DNA of 7,619 nucleotides from Burkholderiales bacterium (GTDB lineage: Bacteria > Pseudomonadota > Gammaproteobacteria > Burkholderiales > SG8-39). Position 1 is the first letter of the stretch. Every line of letters begins with the position of its first letter. The position numbers and the translations under genes are program-made. The stretch spans positions 1-7,619 of the forward strand of contig JADLDQ010000210.1 of NCBI GenBank assembly GCA_020846575.1, read 5' to 3'. Positions 1-6,091 of the stretch are shown here, piece after piece. The notes under the pieces were generated by a model. It was not told the DNA's origin. It ran no database searches and saw nothing but the letters and a program-made list of their open reading frames with translations.

Positions 1-773
1 CCGGCCGCCAGGTTCCCGGTCAGCCGCAAGTCCAGGCCCTTCATCGTCGCCGCGCTGCCGCCGACGCGGGCATCGAACTTCGACACCGCGAGCGCGCCGC
101 GCGCACTGTCCAGCCGCGCCTCGCCGCTGACCGCCACCTTAATGGCGACTTCGGGCCTGTGGCCGGCGATGGAAAGCGCGAGCGACAGGGGGCTCGCCGC
201 GCCGTCCTCGAGCGGGCCGAGCCTGGCGTTCAAGCCCTCGATCACGAGGTCCTGGCCGCTCGCCTCGTCACGGTACGCGATGCGCCCGCGATCGATGCTC
301 AGGCGGCCCACCGCGAACCGCGGGGCGGACCCGCGCTCGCCGCGCTCGGGCCGCGCCTCGGTCCCAGGCTCCCGGCCGGGACCGGCGAGATCGTCGAAGT
401 TCATGCGGCCGTCCTTGCCCTTGCGGACCTCGAGGTTCAGCCCGGCGATGGAGACCTGCTCGAGAGCGACATTGCCGGCGAACAGCGGCATCACCCGCAG
501 CGCGAACTCGGCCGAGTCCAGGGAAAGAAACGGCCTGTCGCTGCCGGGCTCCGAGAGCACGGTCTTGCCGAGCGCGAGCCCGGCCACCGGGAAGATGCGC
601 AGCCTGGGCTCGCCCTCGATCTTGAGCGTTCGGTTCTTCTGTTCCTTCAGGTAGCGCTCCAGCCGCGTCTTCACGAAGGGACCGTCCACCACAGCCGCCA
701 GCCCCGCCAGCGCGATCGCCGCCAGGAGCACCAGGCCGCCGGCGCCATAGAGGGCGTACTTGAGAATCTTCAT
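1..773 (-). CDS. AsmA family protein, N-terminal part (3' end beyond left edge)
   Basis: The gene reads leftward from an ATG at 771-773 and stays open to the window edge, giving 257 visible residues. Residues 3-29 form one hydrophobic segment (ILKYALYGAGGLVLLAAIAL and onward), which would anchor the protein in the inner membrane with the rest in the periplasm. Residues 31-130 have the AsmA N-terminal layout: PFVKTRLERYL, a KIEGEPRLRIFP strand pair, then LSLDSAEFALRVMPLFAG and a VSIAGLNLEV strand. Residues 131-150 are a Pro/Gly/Arg/Glu-rich linker, after which beta-rich repeats resume (FAVGRLSIDRGRIAYRDE). AsmA proteins are large beta-rich proteins tied to outer-membrane biogenesis and thought to act in lipid transport between membranes; family proteins usually run past 600 residues, so more than half is missing here. 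A GGGAGGG Shine-Dalgarno (781-787) sits 7 bases before the start. It begins 20 bases after the mrp stop, so co-transcription is likely. The family call is firm; the exact paralogue is not. Confidence 0.88.
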   Translation of the reverse strand, partial: MKILKYALYGAGGLVLLAAIALAGLAAVVDGPFVKTRLERYLKEQKNRTLKIEGEPRLRIFPVAGLALGKTVLSEPGSDRPFLSLDSAEFALRVMPLFAGNVALEQVSIAGLNLEVRKGKDGRMNFDDLAGPGREPGTEARPERGERGSAPRFAVGRLSIDRGRIAYRDEASGQDLVIEGLNARLGPLEDGAASPLSLALSIAGHRPEVAIKVAVSGEARLDSARGALAVSKFDARVGGSAATMKGLDLRLTGNLAA

Positions 774-780
774 TCCCCTG

Positions 781-787
781 CCCTCCC
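781..787 (-). promoter_or_regulatory. Ribosome binding site of the AsmA-family gene
   Basis: On the minus strand the bases read GGGAGGG, with 7 bases between them and the ATG at 773-771. The site lies inside the 20-base gap after the mrp stop codon. It supports the chosen start and translation from a shared message with mrp. Confidence 0.6.
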
Positions 788-793
788 GCCGGC

Positions 794-1882
794 TCAGGTG
801 TTCTGGATCACGATGTTGGGGAACTTGGAACTCATGTCCTTCGCCTGTTCGGCGATCTTCACCGCGACCCTGCGCGCGATGCGCCGGTAGATTTCGGCCA
901 CGGCCCCGTGCGGATCGGCGATCACCGTGGGGCGGCCCGAGTCGGCCTGCTCGCGGATGCGCATGTCCAGCGGCAGCTGGCCGAGCAGCTCGGAGCCGTA
1001 GTCGCGCACCATCTGCTCGGCCCCGCCCTGGCCGAAGATCGGTTCCTGGTGACCGCAATTCGAGCAGATGTGGATGCTCATGTTCTCCACGATGCCGAGG
1101 ATGGCGATCCCCACCTTCTCGAACATCTTGAGGCTCTTGCGGGCGTCCAGCAGCGCGATGTCCTGGGGCGTGGTGACGATCACCGCCCCGGTCACCGGCA
1201 CGCGCTGCGCGAGCGTCAGCTGGATGTCGCCGGTGCCGGGAGGCAGGTCGATCACCAGGTAGTCGAGGTTATCCCAGCGCGTGTCGCGCAGCAGCTGCTC
1301 CAGCGCCTGCGTGACCATGGGGCCGCGCCACACCATGGGCGTGTCGCTCTCGACCAGGAAGCCGATGGAGTTGACCTGCACCCCGTGCCCCACCATCGGC
1401 TCCATGGACTTGCCGTCCTTGGACGCCGGGTGGCCGGTGATGCCCAGCATGGTGGGCTGCGACGGCCCGTAGATGTCGGCGTCCAGCACGCCGACCGAGG
1501 CGCCCTCGGCGGCGAGCGCCAGCGCCAGGTTCGCCGCGGTGGTCGACTTGCCCACGCCACCCTTGCCGGAGGCGACCGCGAGGATGTTCTTGACTCCCGG
1601 TATCAGCTTCACCCCGCGCTGGACCGAGTGCGCGACCACTCGGTGCGTCACCGAGACCGCGATCTTTCCCGCGCCCTGAAGCTCGCGGATGCGAGTCTCG
1701 GCCAGATCCCGGATGAGCGCGAGCTGGGTGCGAGCCGGATAGCCGAGCTCGATGTTCACGGCGACCTCCGCGCCGTCGACGCGGATGCTGCGTACGCTCT
1801 TTCCGGAGACCAGGTCGCGGCCGGTGTTGGGGTCCACCACCCCGGCGAGCGCCGACTGGACCTGCTCCTGGGTGATCGACAT
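794..1882 (-). CDS. apbC: Iron-sulfur cluster carrier protein ApbC/Mrp (P-loop ATPase)
   Basis: This 362-residue protein belongs to the Mrp/NBP35 family, cytoplasmic homodimeric ATPases that carry [4Fe-4S] clusters and pass them to apo-enzymes. An N-terminal MIP18/DUF59 domain spans about residues 3-85 and contains VVDPNTGRDLVSG. The deviant Walker A motif GKGGVGKS is at 106-113, with the second lysine K107 typical of the MinD/Mrp class. LDADIYGPSQP at 133-143 is a switch region and IDLPPGTGD at 211-219 is the Walker B/switch II stretch. The cluster-bridging CxxC pair is C273 and C276 (HICSNCGH). Length and all motifs match full-length bacterial ApbC, so the gene looks intact and functional. 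Translation starts at the ATG at 1882-1880, with AGGAG 7 bases upstream. It diverges from metG and probably leads an operon with the AsmA gene downstream. The alternative symbol is mrp; it is unrelated to the Mrp Na+/H+ antiporter. Confidence 0.96.
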   Translation of the reverse strand: MSITQEQVQSALAGVVDPNTGRDLVSGKSVRSIRVDGAEVAVNIELGYPARTQLALIRDLAETRIRELQGAGKIAVSVTHRVVAHSVQRGVKLIPGVKNILAVASGKGGVGKSTTAANLALALAAEGASVGVLDADIYGPSQPTMLGITGHPASKDGKSMEPMVGHGVQVNSIGFLVESDTPMVWRGPMVTQALEQLLRDTRWDNLDYLVIDLPPGTGDIQLTLAQRVPVTGAVIVTTPQDIALLDARKSLKMFEKVGIAILGIVENMSIHICSNCGHQEPIFGQGGAEQMVRDYGSELLGQLPLDMRIREQADSGRPTVIADPHGAVAEIYRRIARRVAVKIAEQAKDMSSKFPNIVIQNT

Positions 1883-1889
1883 GGCAAGA

Positions 1890-1894
1890 CTCCT
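1890..1894 (-). promoter_or_regulatory. Ribosome binding site of apbC/mrp
   Basis: The minus strand reads AGGAG, 7 bases before the ATG. This is a standard Shine-Dalgarno and fixes the mrp start. Confidence 0.7.
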
Positions 1895-1912
1895 GTTCGT
1901 GGCAATGCGACG

Positions 1913-1918
1913 ATTCTA
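1913..1918 (-). promoter_or_regulatory. Candidate -10 box for apbC/mrp
   Basis: The minus strand reads TAGAAT within GTTAGAATCG, one mismatch from TATAAT. A start about 7 bases downstream would leave a leader of roughly 23 bases that includes the AGGAG site. The expected -35 position (about 1935-1941) holds only GC-rich sequence unlike TTGACA. Assigned by eye only. Confidence 0.4.
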
Positions 1919-1925
1919 ACGGCTG

Positions 1926-1952
1926 GCGCGGAACCCCCGGCGGTTCCCGCGC
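1926..1952. repeat. Inverted repeat GGAACC/GGTTCC in the divergent control region
   Basis: GGAACC at 1930-1935 and GGTTCC at 1942-1947 are perfect inverted copies around a 6-base centre. The flanks extend the symmetry: GCGC at 1926-1929 pairs with GCGC at 1949-1952, leaving one unpaired C at 1948. The element lies between the two candidate -10 boxes and covers the expected -35 positions for both directions. It could be a regulator binding site or simply GC-rich symmetry; no known operator is recognised. Confidence 0.45.
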
Positions 1953-1958
1953 TAAAAT
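1953..1958 (+). promoter_or_regulatory. Candidate -10 box for metG
   Basis: TAAAAT within GCTAAAATCACG is one mismatch from TATAAT and is the only AT-rich hexamer close upstream of metG on this strand. The position 17 bases further upstream is GC-rich and does not resemble TTGACA. A transcript starting about 7 bases downstream (near 1965) would carry a leader of only about 16 bases. Assigned by eye only. Confidence 0.45.
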
Positions 1959-1980
1959 CACGCTTTTTCAAGCGCTTCAG

Positions 1981-4050
1981 ATGCCCCGCCGACTCTTCGT
2001 CACCACCGCGCTGCCCTACGCCAACGGCCCGTTCCACATCGGGCACATCATGGAATACATCCAGGCCGACGTCTGGGTGCGCTTCCAGCGCATGCAGGGC
2101 CACGAGGTGCATTTCATGGGCGCGGACGACGCCCACGGCGCGCCCATCATGCTGGCCGCCGAGAAGGCGGGCAAGTCGCCCGAGGCGTTCATCGCCGAGG
2201 TGTCCCGGGGACGCGCTCAGTACCTGGACGGCTTTCACATCTCCTTCGACAACTGGCACTCCACCCATTCGCCGGAGAACAGCGAGCTCTCGCGCGGCAT
2301 CTACGCCGGGCTGAAGGCCGCCGGCCTGGTCTACCCGCGGCGCATCGAGCAGCTCTACGACCCGGTGAAGGGCATGTTCCTCGCCGACCGCTACATCAAG
2401 GGCGAGTGCCCCAACTGCGGTGCGCAGGATCAGTACGGCGACGCCTGCGAGAACTGCAGCACGGTCTACGCCGCCGCGGAGCTGAAGAACCCCTACTCGA
2501 CGCTCTCGGGCGCGAAGCCCGAGCTGCGCAGCGCCGAGCACCTGTTCTTCCGGCTGTCCGACCCGAGGTGCGTGGCCTTCCTCCAGGAGTGGATCGACGC
2601 GCCCGGGCGGCTCCAGCCCCAGGTGGCGAACAAGGCGCGGGAGTGGTTGCAGGCGGAGGGCGAGCGGGCGCTCGCCGACTGGGATATCTCGCGCGACGCG
2701 CCCTACTTCGGCATCGAGATCCCGGATGCGCCGGGCAAGTACTTCTACGTGTGGCTGGACGCCCCGATCGGCTACTTCGCCAGTTTCAAGAACTACTGCG
2801 CGAAAAAGGGCATGGACTATCAGGCGTTCATGACCGATCCCGAAACCGAGATGATCCACTTCATCGGCAAGGACATCATCTACTTCCACACCCTGTTCTG
2901 GCCGGCGATGCTCAAGTTCTCCGGCAACAAGCTGCCCGACAGCGTCTACGTGCACGGCTTCATCACCGTCTCGGGCGAGAAGATGTCCAAGTCGCGCGGC
3001 ACCGGCATCTCGCCGCTGCGCTACCTGGAAGTGGGCATGAACCCGGAGTGGCTGCGCTACTACATCGCGGCCAAGCTGAACGCCAACGTGGAAGACGTGG
3101 ACTTCAACCCGGACGATTTCCTCGCGCGGGTGAACGCGGACCTGGTGGGCAAGTACGTCAACATCGCCCGCCGGGCGGCCCATGTCATCACCAAGCAGTT
3201 CGGCGGGGAGCTGAAGTACGAAGGCGATACCGGCGCGCTCGTCCACGGCGCGCGGGCGAGCGCGCTGTCGTGCAGCGAGTTCTACGAGGCGCGCGAGTTC
3301 GGCAAGGTGATCCGCGACATCATGTCGGCGGCCGACCGGATCAACCAGGCATTCGACGCGCGCCAGCCGTGGCTGCTCGCGCCAGACACGACCCGCCGCC
3401 GCGAACTGCAGGATATCTGCTCGCGTGCGCTGCACGGTTTCAAGCTGCTGACGGTGCTGCTCGCCCCGGTGCTCCCGGCGCTCGCCTCCAGGGTCGCGCG
3501 CGAACTCTTCGGCATGGATCGCGACTTCGTCTGGACCGACGCCGAGGTCCTGCCCGCGCGGGTGCTGCCCTACCGGCACCTGATGACGCGCATCGACGAA
3601 AAGCAGCTCGACCGGCTGTTCGACATCGCCCCGGAAGCGCCGCAGGTCGCGCTGCCCGCGTCGCGCACGCCGGCTGCAGCGCAGGCGGCGGCCGCGCCCG
3701 AGGCGGCCGGCGCCACCGGCACCACCATCGGCATCGAGGAGTTCGCCAAGATCGACCTGCGCGTGGCCCGGATCGCACGAGCCGAGCCGGTCGAGGGGGC
3801 GGACAAACTGCTCCGGCTCACCCTGGATCTCGGCGCCGAGTCGCGCCCGGTGTTCGCCGGCATCAAGTCCGCCTACCAGCCCGCGGACCTCGAGGGCCGG
3901 CTCACCGTCGTGGTCGCCAATCTGGCGCCGCGCAAGATGAAATTCGGACTCTCGCAGGGCATGATTCTCGCCGCGAGCGGCGAGAACTCACCGGGGATCT
4001 ACCTGCTCTCGCCCGATGCCGGCGCGCAGCCCGGCATGCGCGTGAAGTAG
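1981..4050 (+). CDS. metG: Methionine--tRNA ligase (methionyl-tRNA synthetase)
   Basis: This cytoplasmic class I synthetase charges initiator and elongator tRNA(Met) using methionine and ATP. Its 689 residues are close to the 677 of E. coli MetG. The catalytic Rossmann fold opens with LFVTTALPYANGP and HIGH at 19-22. A zinc knuckle follows, with C143, C146, C156 and C159 in CxxC-x9-CxxC spacing. WLDAPIGY starts at 258 and HFIGKDIIYFH spans 293-303. The second signature KMSKS is at 334-338. The alpha-helical anticodon-binding domain follows; W464 in RQPW aligns with the E. coli anticodon-stacking tryptophan. An Ala/Pro-rich linker (about 560-580) leads to a C-terminal EMAP/Trbp111-type tRNA-binding OB fold from about 583 (IGIEEFAKIDLRVARI) that also serves dimerisation in the family. 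The start is set by the distance to HIGH, since no Shine-Dalgarno is visible. No disruption is seen. The stop lies 5 bases before hyfB. Confidence 0.98.
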   Translation: MPRRLFVTTALPYANGPFHIGHIMEYIQADVWVRFQRMQGHEVHFMGADDAHGAPIMLAAEKAGKSPEAFIAEVSRGRAQYLDGFHISFDNWHSTHSPENSELSRGIYAGLKAAGLVYPRRIEQLYDPVKGMFLADRYIKGECPNCGAQDQYGDACENCSTVYAAAELKNPYSTLSGAKPELRSAEHLFFRLSDPRCVAFLQEWIDAPGRLQPQVANKAREWLQAEGERALADWDISRDAPYFGIEIPDAPGKYFYVWLDAPIGYFASFKNYCAKKGMDYQAFMTDPETEMIHFIGKDIIYFHTLFWPAMLKFSGNKLPDSVYVHGFITVSGEKMSKSRGTGISPLRYLEVGMNPEWLRYYIAAKLNANVEDVDFNPDDFLARVNADLVGKYVNIARRAAHVITKQFGGELKYEGDTGALVHGARASALSCSEFYEAREFGKVIRDIMSAADRINQAFDARQPWLLAPDTTRRRELQDICSRALHGFKLLTVLLAPVLPALASRVARELFGMDRDFVWTDAEVLPARVLPYRHLMTRIDEKQLDRLFDIAPEAPQVALPASRTPAAAQAAAAPEAAGATGTTIGIEEFAKIDLRVARIARAEPVEGADKLLRLTLDLGAESRPVFAGIKSAYQPADLEGRLTVVVANLAPRKMKFGLSQGMILAASGENSPGIYLLSPDAGAQPGMRVK

Positions 4051-4055
4051 TCCCG

Positions 4056-6080
4056 ATGCAGGCGGCGCTCTCTCCTCTGGCGGGATCGCTCGCCGCGGTG
4101 CTCGCCTGGTTGCTGTTGGGATTGGCCGGCTTGGCCGGCGGCGGCAACGGGTTCATCGCCCGGCGCATCGCCTTTCCCCTGAGCGCCCTGGCGGGACTCG
4201 TCCTGGCCGCCTGCGGCCTGCTGGCGGTGTGGAACCCCGCCCAGAGCATCACCCTGCCGCTGGGGCTGCCCGACCTGCCCTTTCACCTGCGCCTGGACCC
4301 GCTGGCGGGATTCTTCCTGCTGCTGCTGGGGGCGGTTTCGGCGGGGATCTCGGTGTACGCGACCGGCTACTTCCGCGAAGAGGCAGCCGGCCGGCTGGGC
4401 CTGATCGTGTTCCAGTACCACGTTTTCCTCGCCAGCATGGCGCTGGTGATGCTGGCCGACGACGCGTACCTGTTCATGGTGGCCTGGGAGACGATGGCCC
4501 TTTCGTCCTACTTCCTGGTGATCACCGACCACCGCCTGCCCTCGGTCCGGAGCGCAGGATTTCTCTACCTGCTGATGGCGCACCTCGGGGCCATCTCCAT
4601 CCTGCTCAGCTTCGGGGTGATGAACGGCGGGGAAGGCGACTACAGCTTCGCGGCGCTGCGCGCTGCGGATCTGAGTCCCGGCTGGGCGAGCGTCGCGTTC
4701 GTGCTCGCCTTCCTCGGTTTCGGCGCCAAGGCGGGCATGATCCCGGTGCACGCCTGGCTGCCCGAGGCGCACCCGGCCGCGCCCTCGCCGGTGTCGGCGC
4801 TGATGAGCGGGATCATGATCAAGACCGCGCTGTACGGCATGGTGCGGGTGATCTACGACCTGATCGGCGGCGTGCAGTGGCAGTGGGGGATGCTGGTGCT
4901 CGCGGTCGCCGCGGGCACCATGCTCTTCGGCGTGCTGTACGCCCTGATGCAGCACGACCTGAAGCGCCTGCTCGCCTACCACTCGGTGGAGAACATCGGC
5001 ATCATCCTCCTCGGCCTGGGCCTGTCGCTGGTGTTCGCCGGTTTCGGCCAAGCGGCCGCGGCGGCGCTGGGCCTGGCCGCGGCGCTCTACCACACCCTCA
5101 ACCACGCGGTGTTCAAGGGCCTGCTGTTCCTCGGGGCGGGCTCCATCCTGCACGGCAGCGGGCTGCGCAATCTGAACGACATGGGCGGCCTCGCCCGCAG
5201 CATGCCCAAGACCGCGTTCTACTTCCTGGTGGGCGCGCTCGCCATCTCGGCGCTGCCGCCGTTGAACGGCTTCGTCTCCGAGTGGCTCACCTTCCAGGCC
5301 GCGCTGCAGGCGCCGCTGGTGAGGAGCGACACGGTGCGAAGCCTGCTGCCGCTGTTCGCCGCGACGCTGGCGCTCGCGGGGGCGCTCACCGCGATGTGCT
5401 TCGTCAAGGTCTACGGCGTGGCCTTTCTCGGCCGGCCGCGCGAGCCGCACGGTCACCCGGCCGCGCGCGCGCCGCGCGACGCCGGCGCCTGGGAGCAGTA
5501 CGGCATGGCCTGGCTCGCCGCCGGTTGCCTAGTGCTGGGCCTGGTCCCCACCGCCATCCTGCTCATGCTCAACCGGGTCTGCACCTCGCTCACCGGCCAG
5601 GGACTCGCCGCCGAGGCGCTGCAGGATTCCGGCTGGCTGTGGCTTGCGCCCACCGCCGCGGAGCAGGCGAGTTATTCCCCGCTCGTGTTCCTCGCGGTGA
5701 TCGTGGCGGTGACCTGGCTCACCTTCATCCTGGTGCGCCGCTTCTACCATGGCCGGGTGCGCCATGCGGATCCCTGGGACTGCGGCTTCCCGGAACAGAC
5801 CCCGCGCATGCAGGACACCGCCGACGCCTTCGGCCAGTCGATCCGCCACGTGTTCGGCCCGGTGTACCGCATGGACCGGCACCTGCCCGGGCCCGAGGAC
5901 GCCACGCCGGCCTACCGGCTCAAGATCGAGGACCGGCACTGGTACTGGCTGTACCTGCCGATCGCGCGCCTCGCCGACTGGATCTCGGGCCGGATCGCGC
6001 TGCTGCAGCAGGGGAGAATAGGCGTGTACCTGCTCTACAGCTTTCTCACGCTGATCGCGCTGCTCGTGTTCGTGCGCTAG
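4056..6080 (+). CDS. hyfB: Hydrogenase-4 subunit B-like proton-translocating membrane subunit
   Basis: This 674-residue polytopic protein is in the NuoL/NuoM/NuoN-MrpA/MrpD proton-translocating family and matches HyfB/HycC in length (E. coli HyfB is about 672). The family's channel residues are visible: E145 in MVAWETMALSSYF (TM5 glutamate), K225, H232, E237 and H239 in GAKAGMIPVHAWLPEAHP (TM7), K256 in MIKTALYGM (TM8), K303 and H309 in HDLKRLLAYHSVENIG, and K354 in NHAVFKGLLFLGAG. The C-terminus has the HyfB/HycC-specific stretch WDCG (574-577) followed by PRMQDTADAFGQSIRHVFGP, then an amphipathic stretch and a last membrane helix at about 655-674. The start is the first ATG after the metG stop, immediately before the first hydrophobic helix; only a weak upstream GAAG is seen, so coupling to metG translation is plausible. 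It probably forms the antiporter-like arm that couples electron transfer to ion movement, with HyfC and HyfE downstream. The family is certain; whether the whole complex is a hydrogenase is not. Confidence 0.9.
   Translation: MQAALSPLAGSLAAVLAWLLLGLAGLAGGGNGFIARRIAFPLSALAGLVLAACGLLAVWNPAQSITLPLGLPDLPFHLRLDPLAGFFLLLLGAVSAGISVYATGYFREEAAGRLGLIVFQYHVFLASMALVMLADDAYLFMVAWETMALSSYFLVITDHRLPSVRSAGFLYLLMAHLGAISILLSFGVMNGGEGDYSFAALRAADLSPGWASVAFVLAFLGFGAKAGMIPVHAWLPEAHPAAPSPVSALMSGIMIKTALYGMVRVIYDLIGGVQWQWGMLVLAVAAGTMLFGVLYALMQHDLKRLLAYHSVENIGIILLGLGLSLVFAGFGQAAAAALGLAAALYHTLNHAVFKGLLFLGAGSILHGSGLRNLNDMGGLARSMPKTAFYFLVGALAISALPPLNGFVSEWLTFQAALQAPLVRSDTVRSLLPLFAATLALAGALTAMCFVKVYGVAFLGRPREPHGHPAARAPRDAGAWEQYGMAWLAAGCLVLGLVPTAILLMLNRVCTSLTGQGLAAEALQDSGWLWLAPTAAEQASYSPLVFLAVIVAVTWLTFILVRRFYHGRVRHADPWDCGFPEQTPRMQDTADAFGQSIRHVFGPVYRMDRHLPGPEDATPAYRLKIEDRHWYWLYLPIARLADWISGRIALLQQGRIGVYLLYSFLTLIALLVFVR
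4122..4139 (+). repeat. Tandem 9-base direct repeat inside hyfB
   Basis: TTGGCCGGC occurs twice back to back (4122-4130 and 4131-4139). It encodes a doubled Leu-Ala-Gly unit at the end of the first membrane helix of HyfB. Small in-frame duplications of this sort are common in hydrophobic GC-rich genes. Confidence 0.6.
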
Positions 6081-6091
6081 CGCCCGGGATC

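Larger units (their letters stand above)
1883..1980. other. Divergent intergenic region between mrp and metG
   Basis: This 98-base gap is the only substantial non-coding stretch in the window. It holds the mrp ribosome binding site, one candidate -10 box per direction, the GGAACC/GGTTCC inverted repeat, and a small CGCTT-TTTC-AAGCG hairpin (1961-1974) just before the metG start. I see no riboswitch-like structure, no T-box and no small open reading frame with a convincing ribosome site. Confidence 0.7.

Noticed and set aside
159..890. Plus-strand reading frames of 170 and 243 residues opposite the AsmA gene
   Set aside because: The minus strand encodes a recognisable AsmA N-terminus with signal anchor and ribosome site, and the mrp 3' end. 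The plus-strand products are Arg/Ala/Pro-rich, resemble no family, and are typical antisense shadows in GC-rich DNA.
1926..1968. Inverted repeat followed by TTTTT as an intrinsic terminator
   Set aside because: The T run starts 11 bases after the stem, not directly behind it, and no plus-strand gene ends upstream. In the minus direction no T run follows the stem.
1961..1977. CGCTT/AAGCG hairpin and AAGCGCTT palindrome before metG as an operator
   Set aside because: They are short (5-base stem, 8-base palindrome) and expected by chance in this sequence. They are noted only as part of the leader, without a claimed role.
908..2314. Plus-strand 468-residue frame across mrp and the metG start
   Set aside because: It runs antisense to the motif-complete mrp gene, crosses the promoter region and ends out of frame inside metG. 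Its composition (His/Arg/Asp/Val-rich) is that of a shadow frame.
1756..3579. Minus-strand 607-residue frame, mostly opposite metG
   Set aside because: It is antisense to the catalytic and anticodon domains of metG and overlaps mrp in another frame. It shows no recognisable domain; long open antisense frames are expected when codon third positions are nearly all G or C.
2406..4055. Upstream extension of the hyfB frame by 550 residues inside metG
   Set aside because: This part lies out of frame within metG and gives an Arg/Gly/Ala-rich nonsense product. HyfB similarity, length and the first hydrophobic helix all begin at the ATG at 4056.
3999..5456. Minus-strand 485-residue frame opposite hyfB
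   Set aside because: It is Gln/His/Arg/Glu-rich, the usual antisense image of a hydrophobic membrane gene (Leu and Val codons read backwards), with no domain.
4229..6091. Upstream extension of the hyfC frame inside hyfB
   Set aside because: It overlaps hyfB in another frame and yields low-complexity Arg/Gly/Pro-rich sequence. HyfC homology starts at the ATG at 6092.
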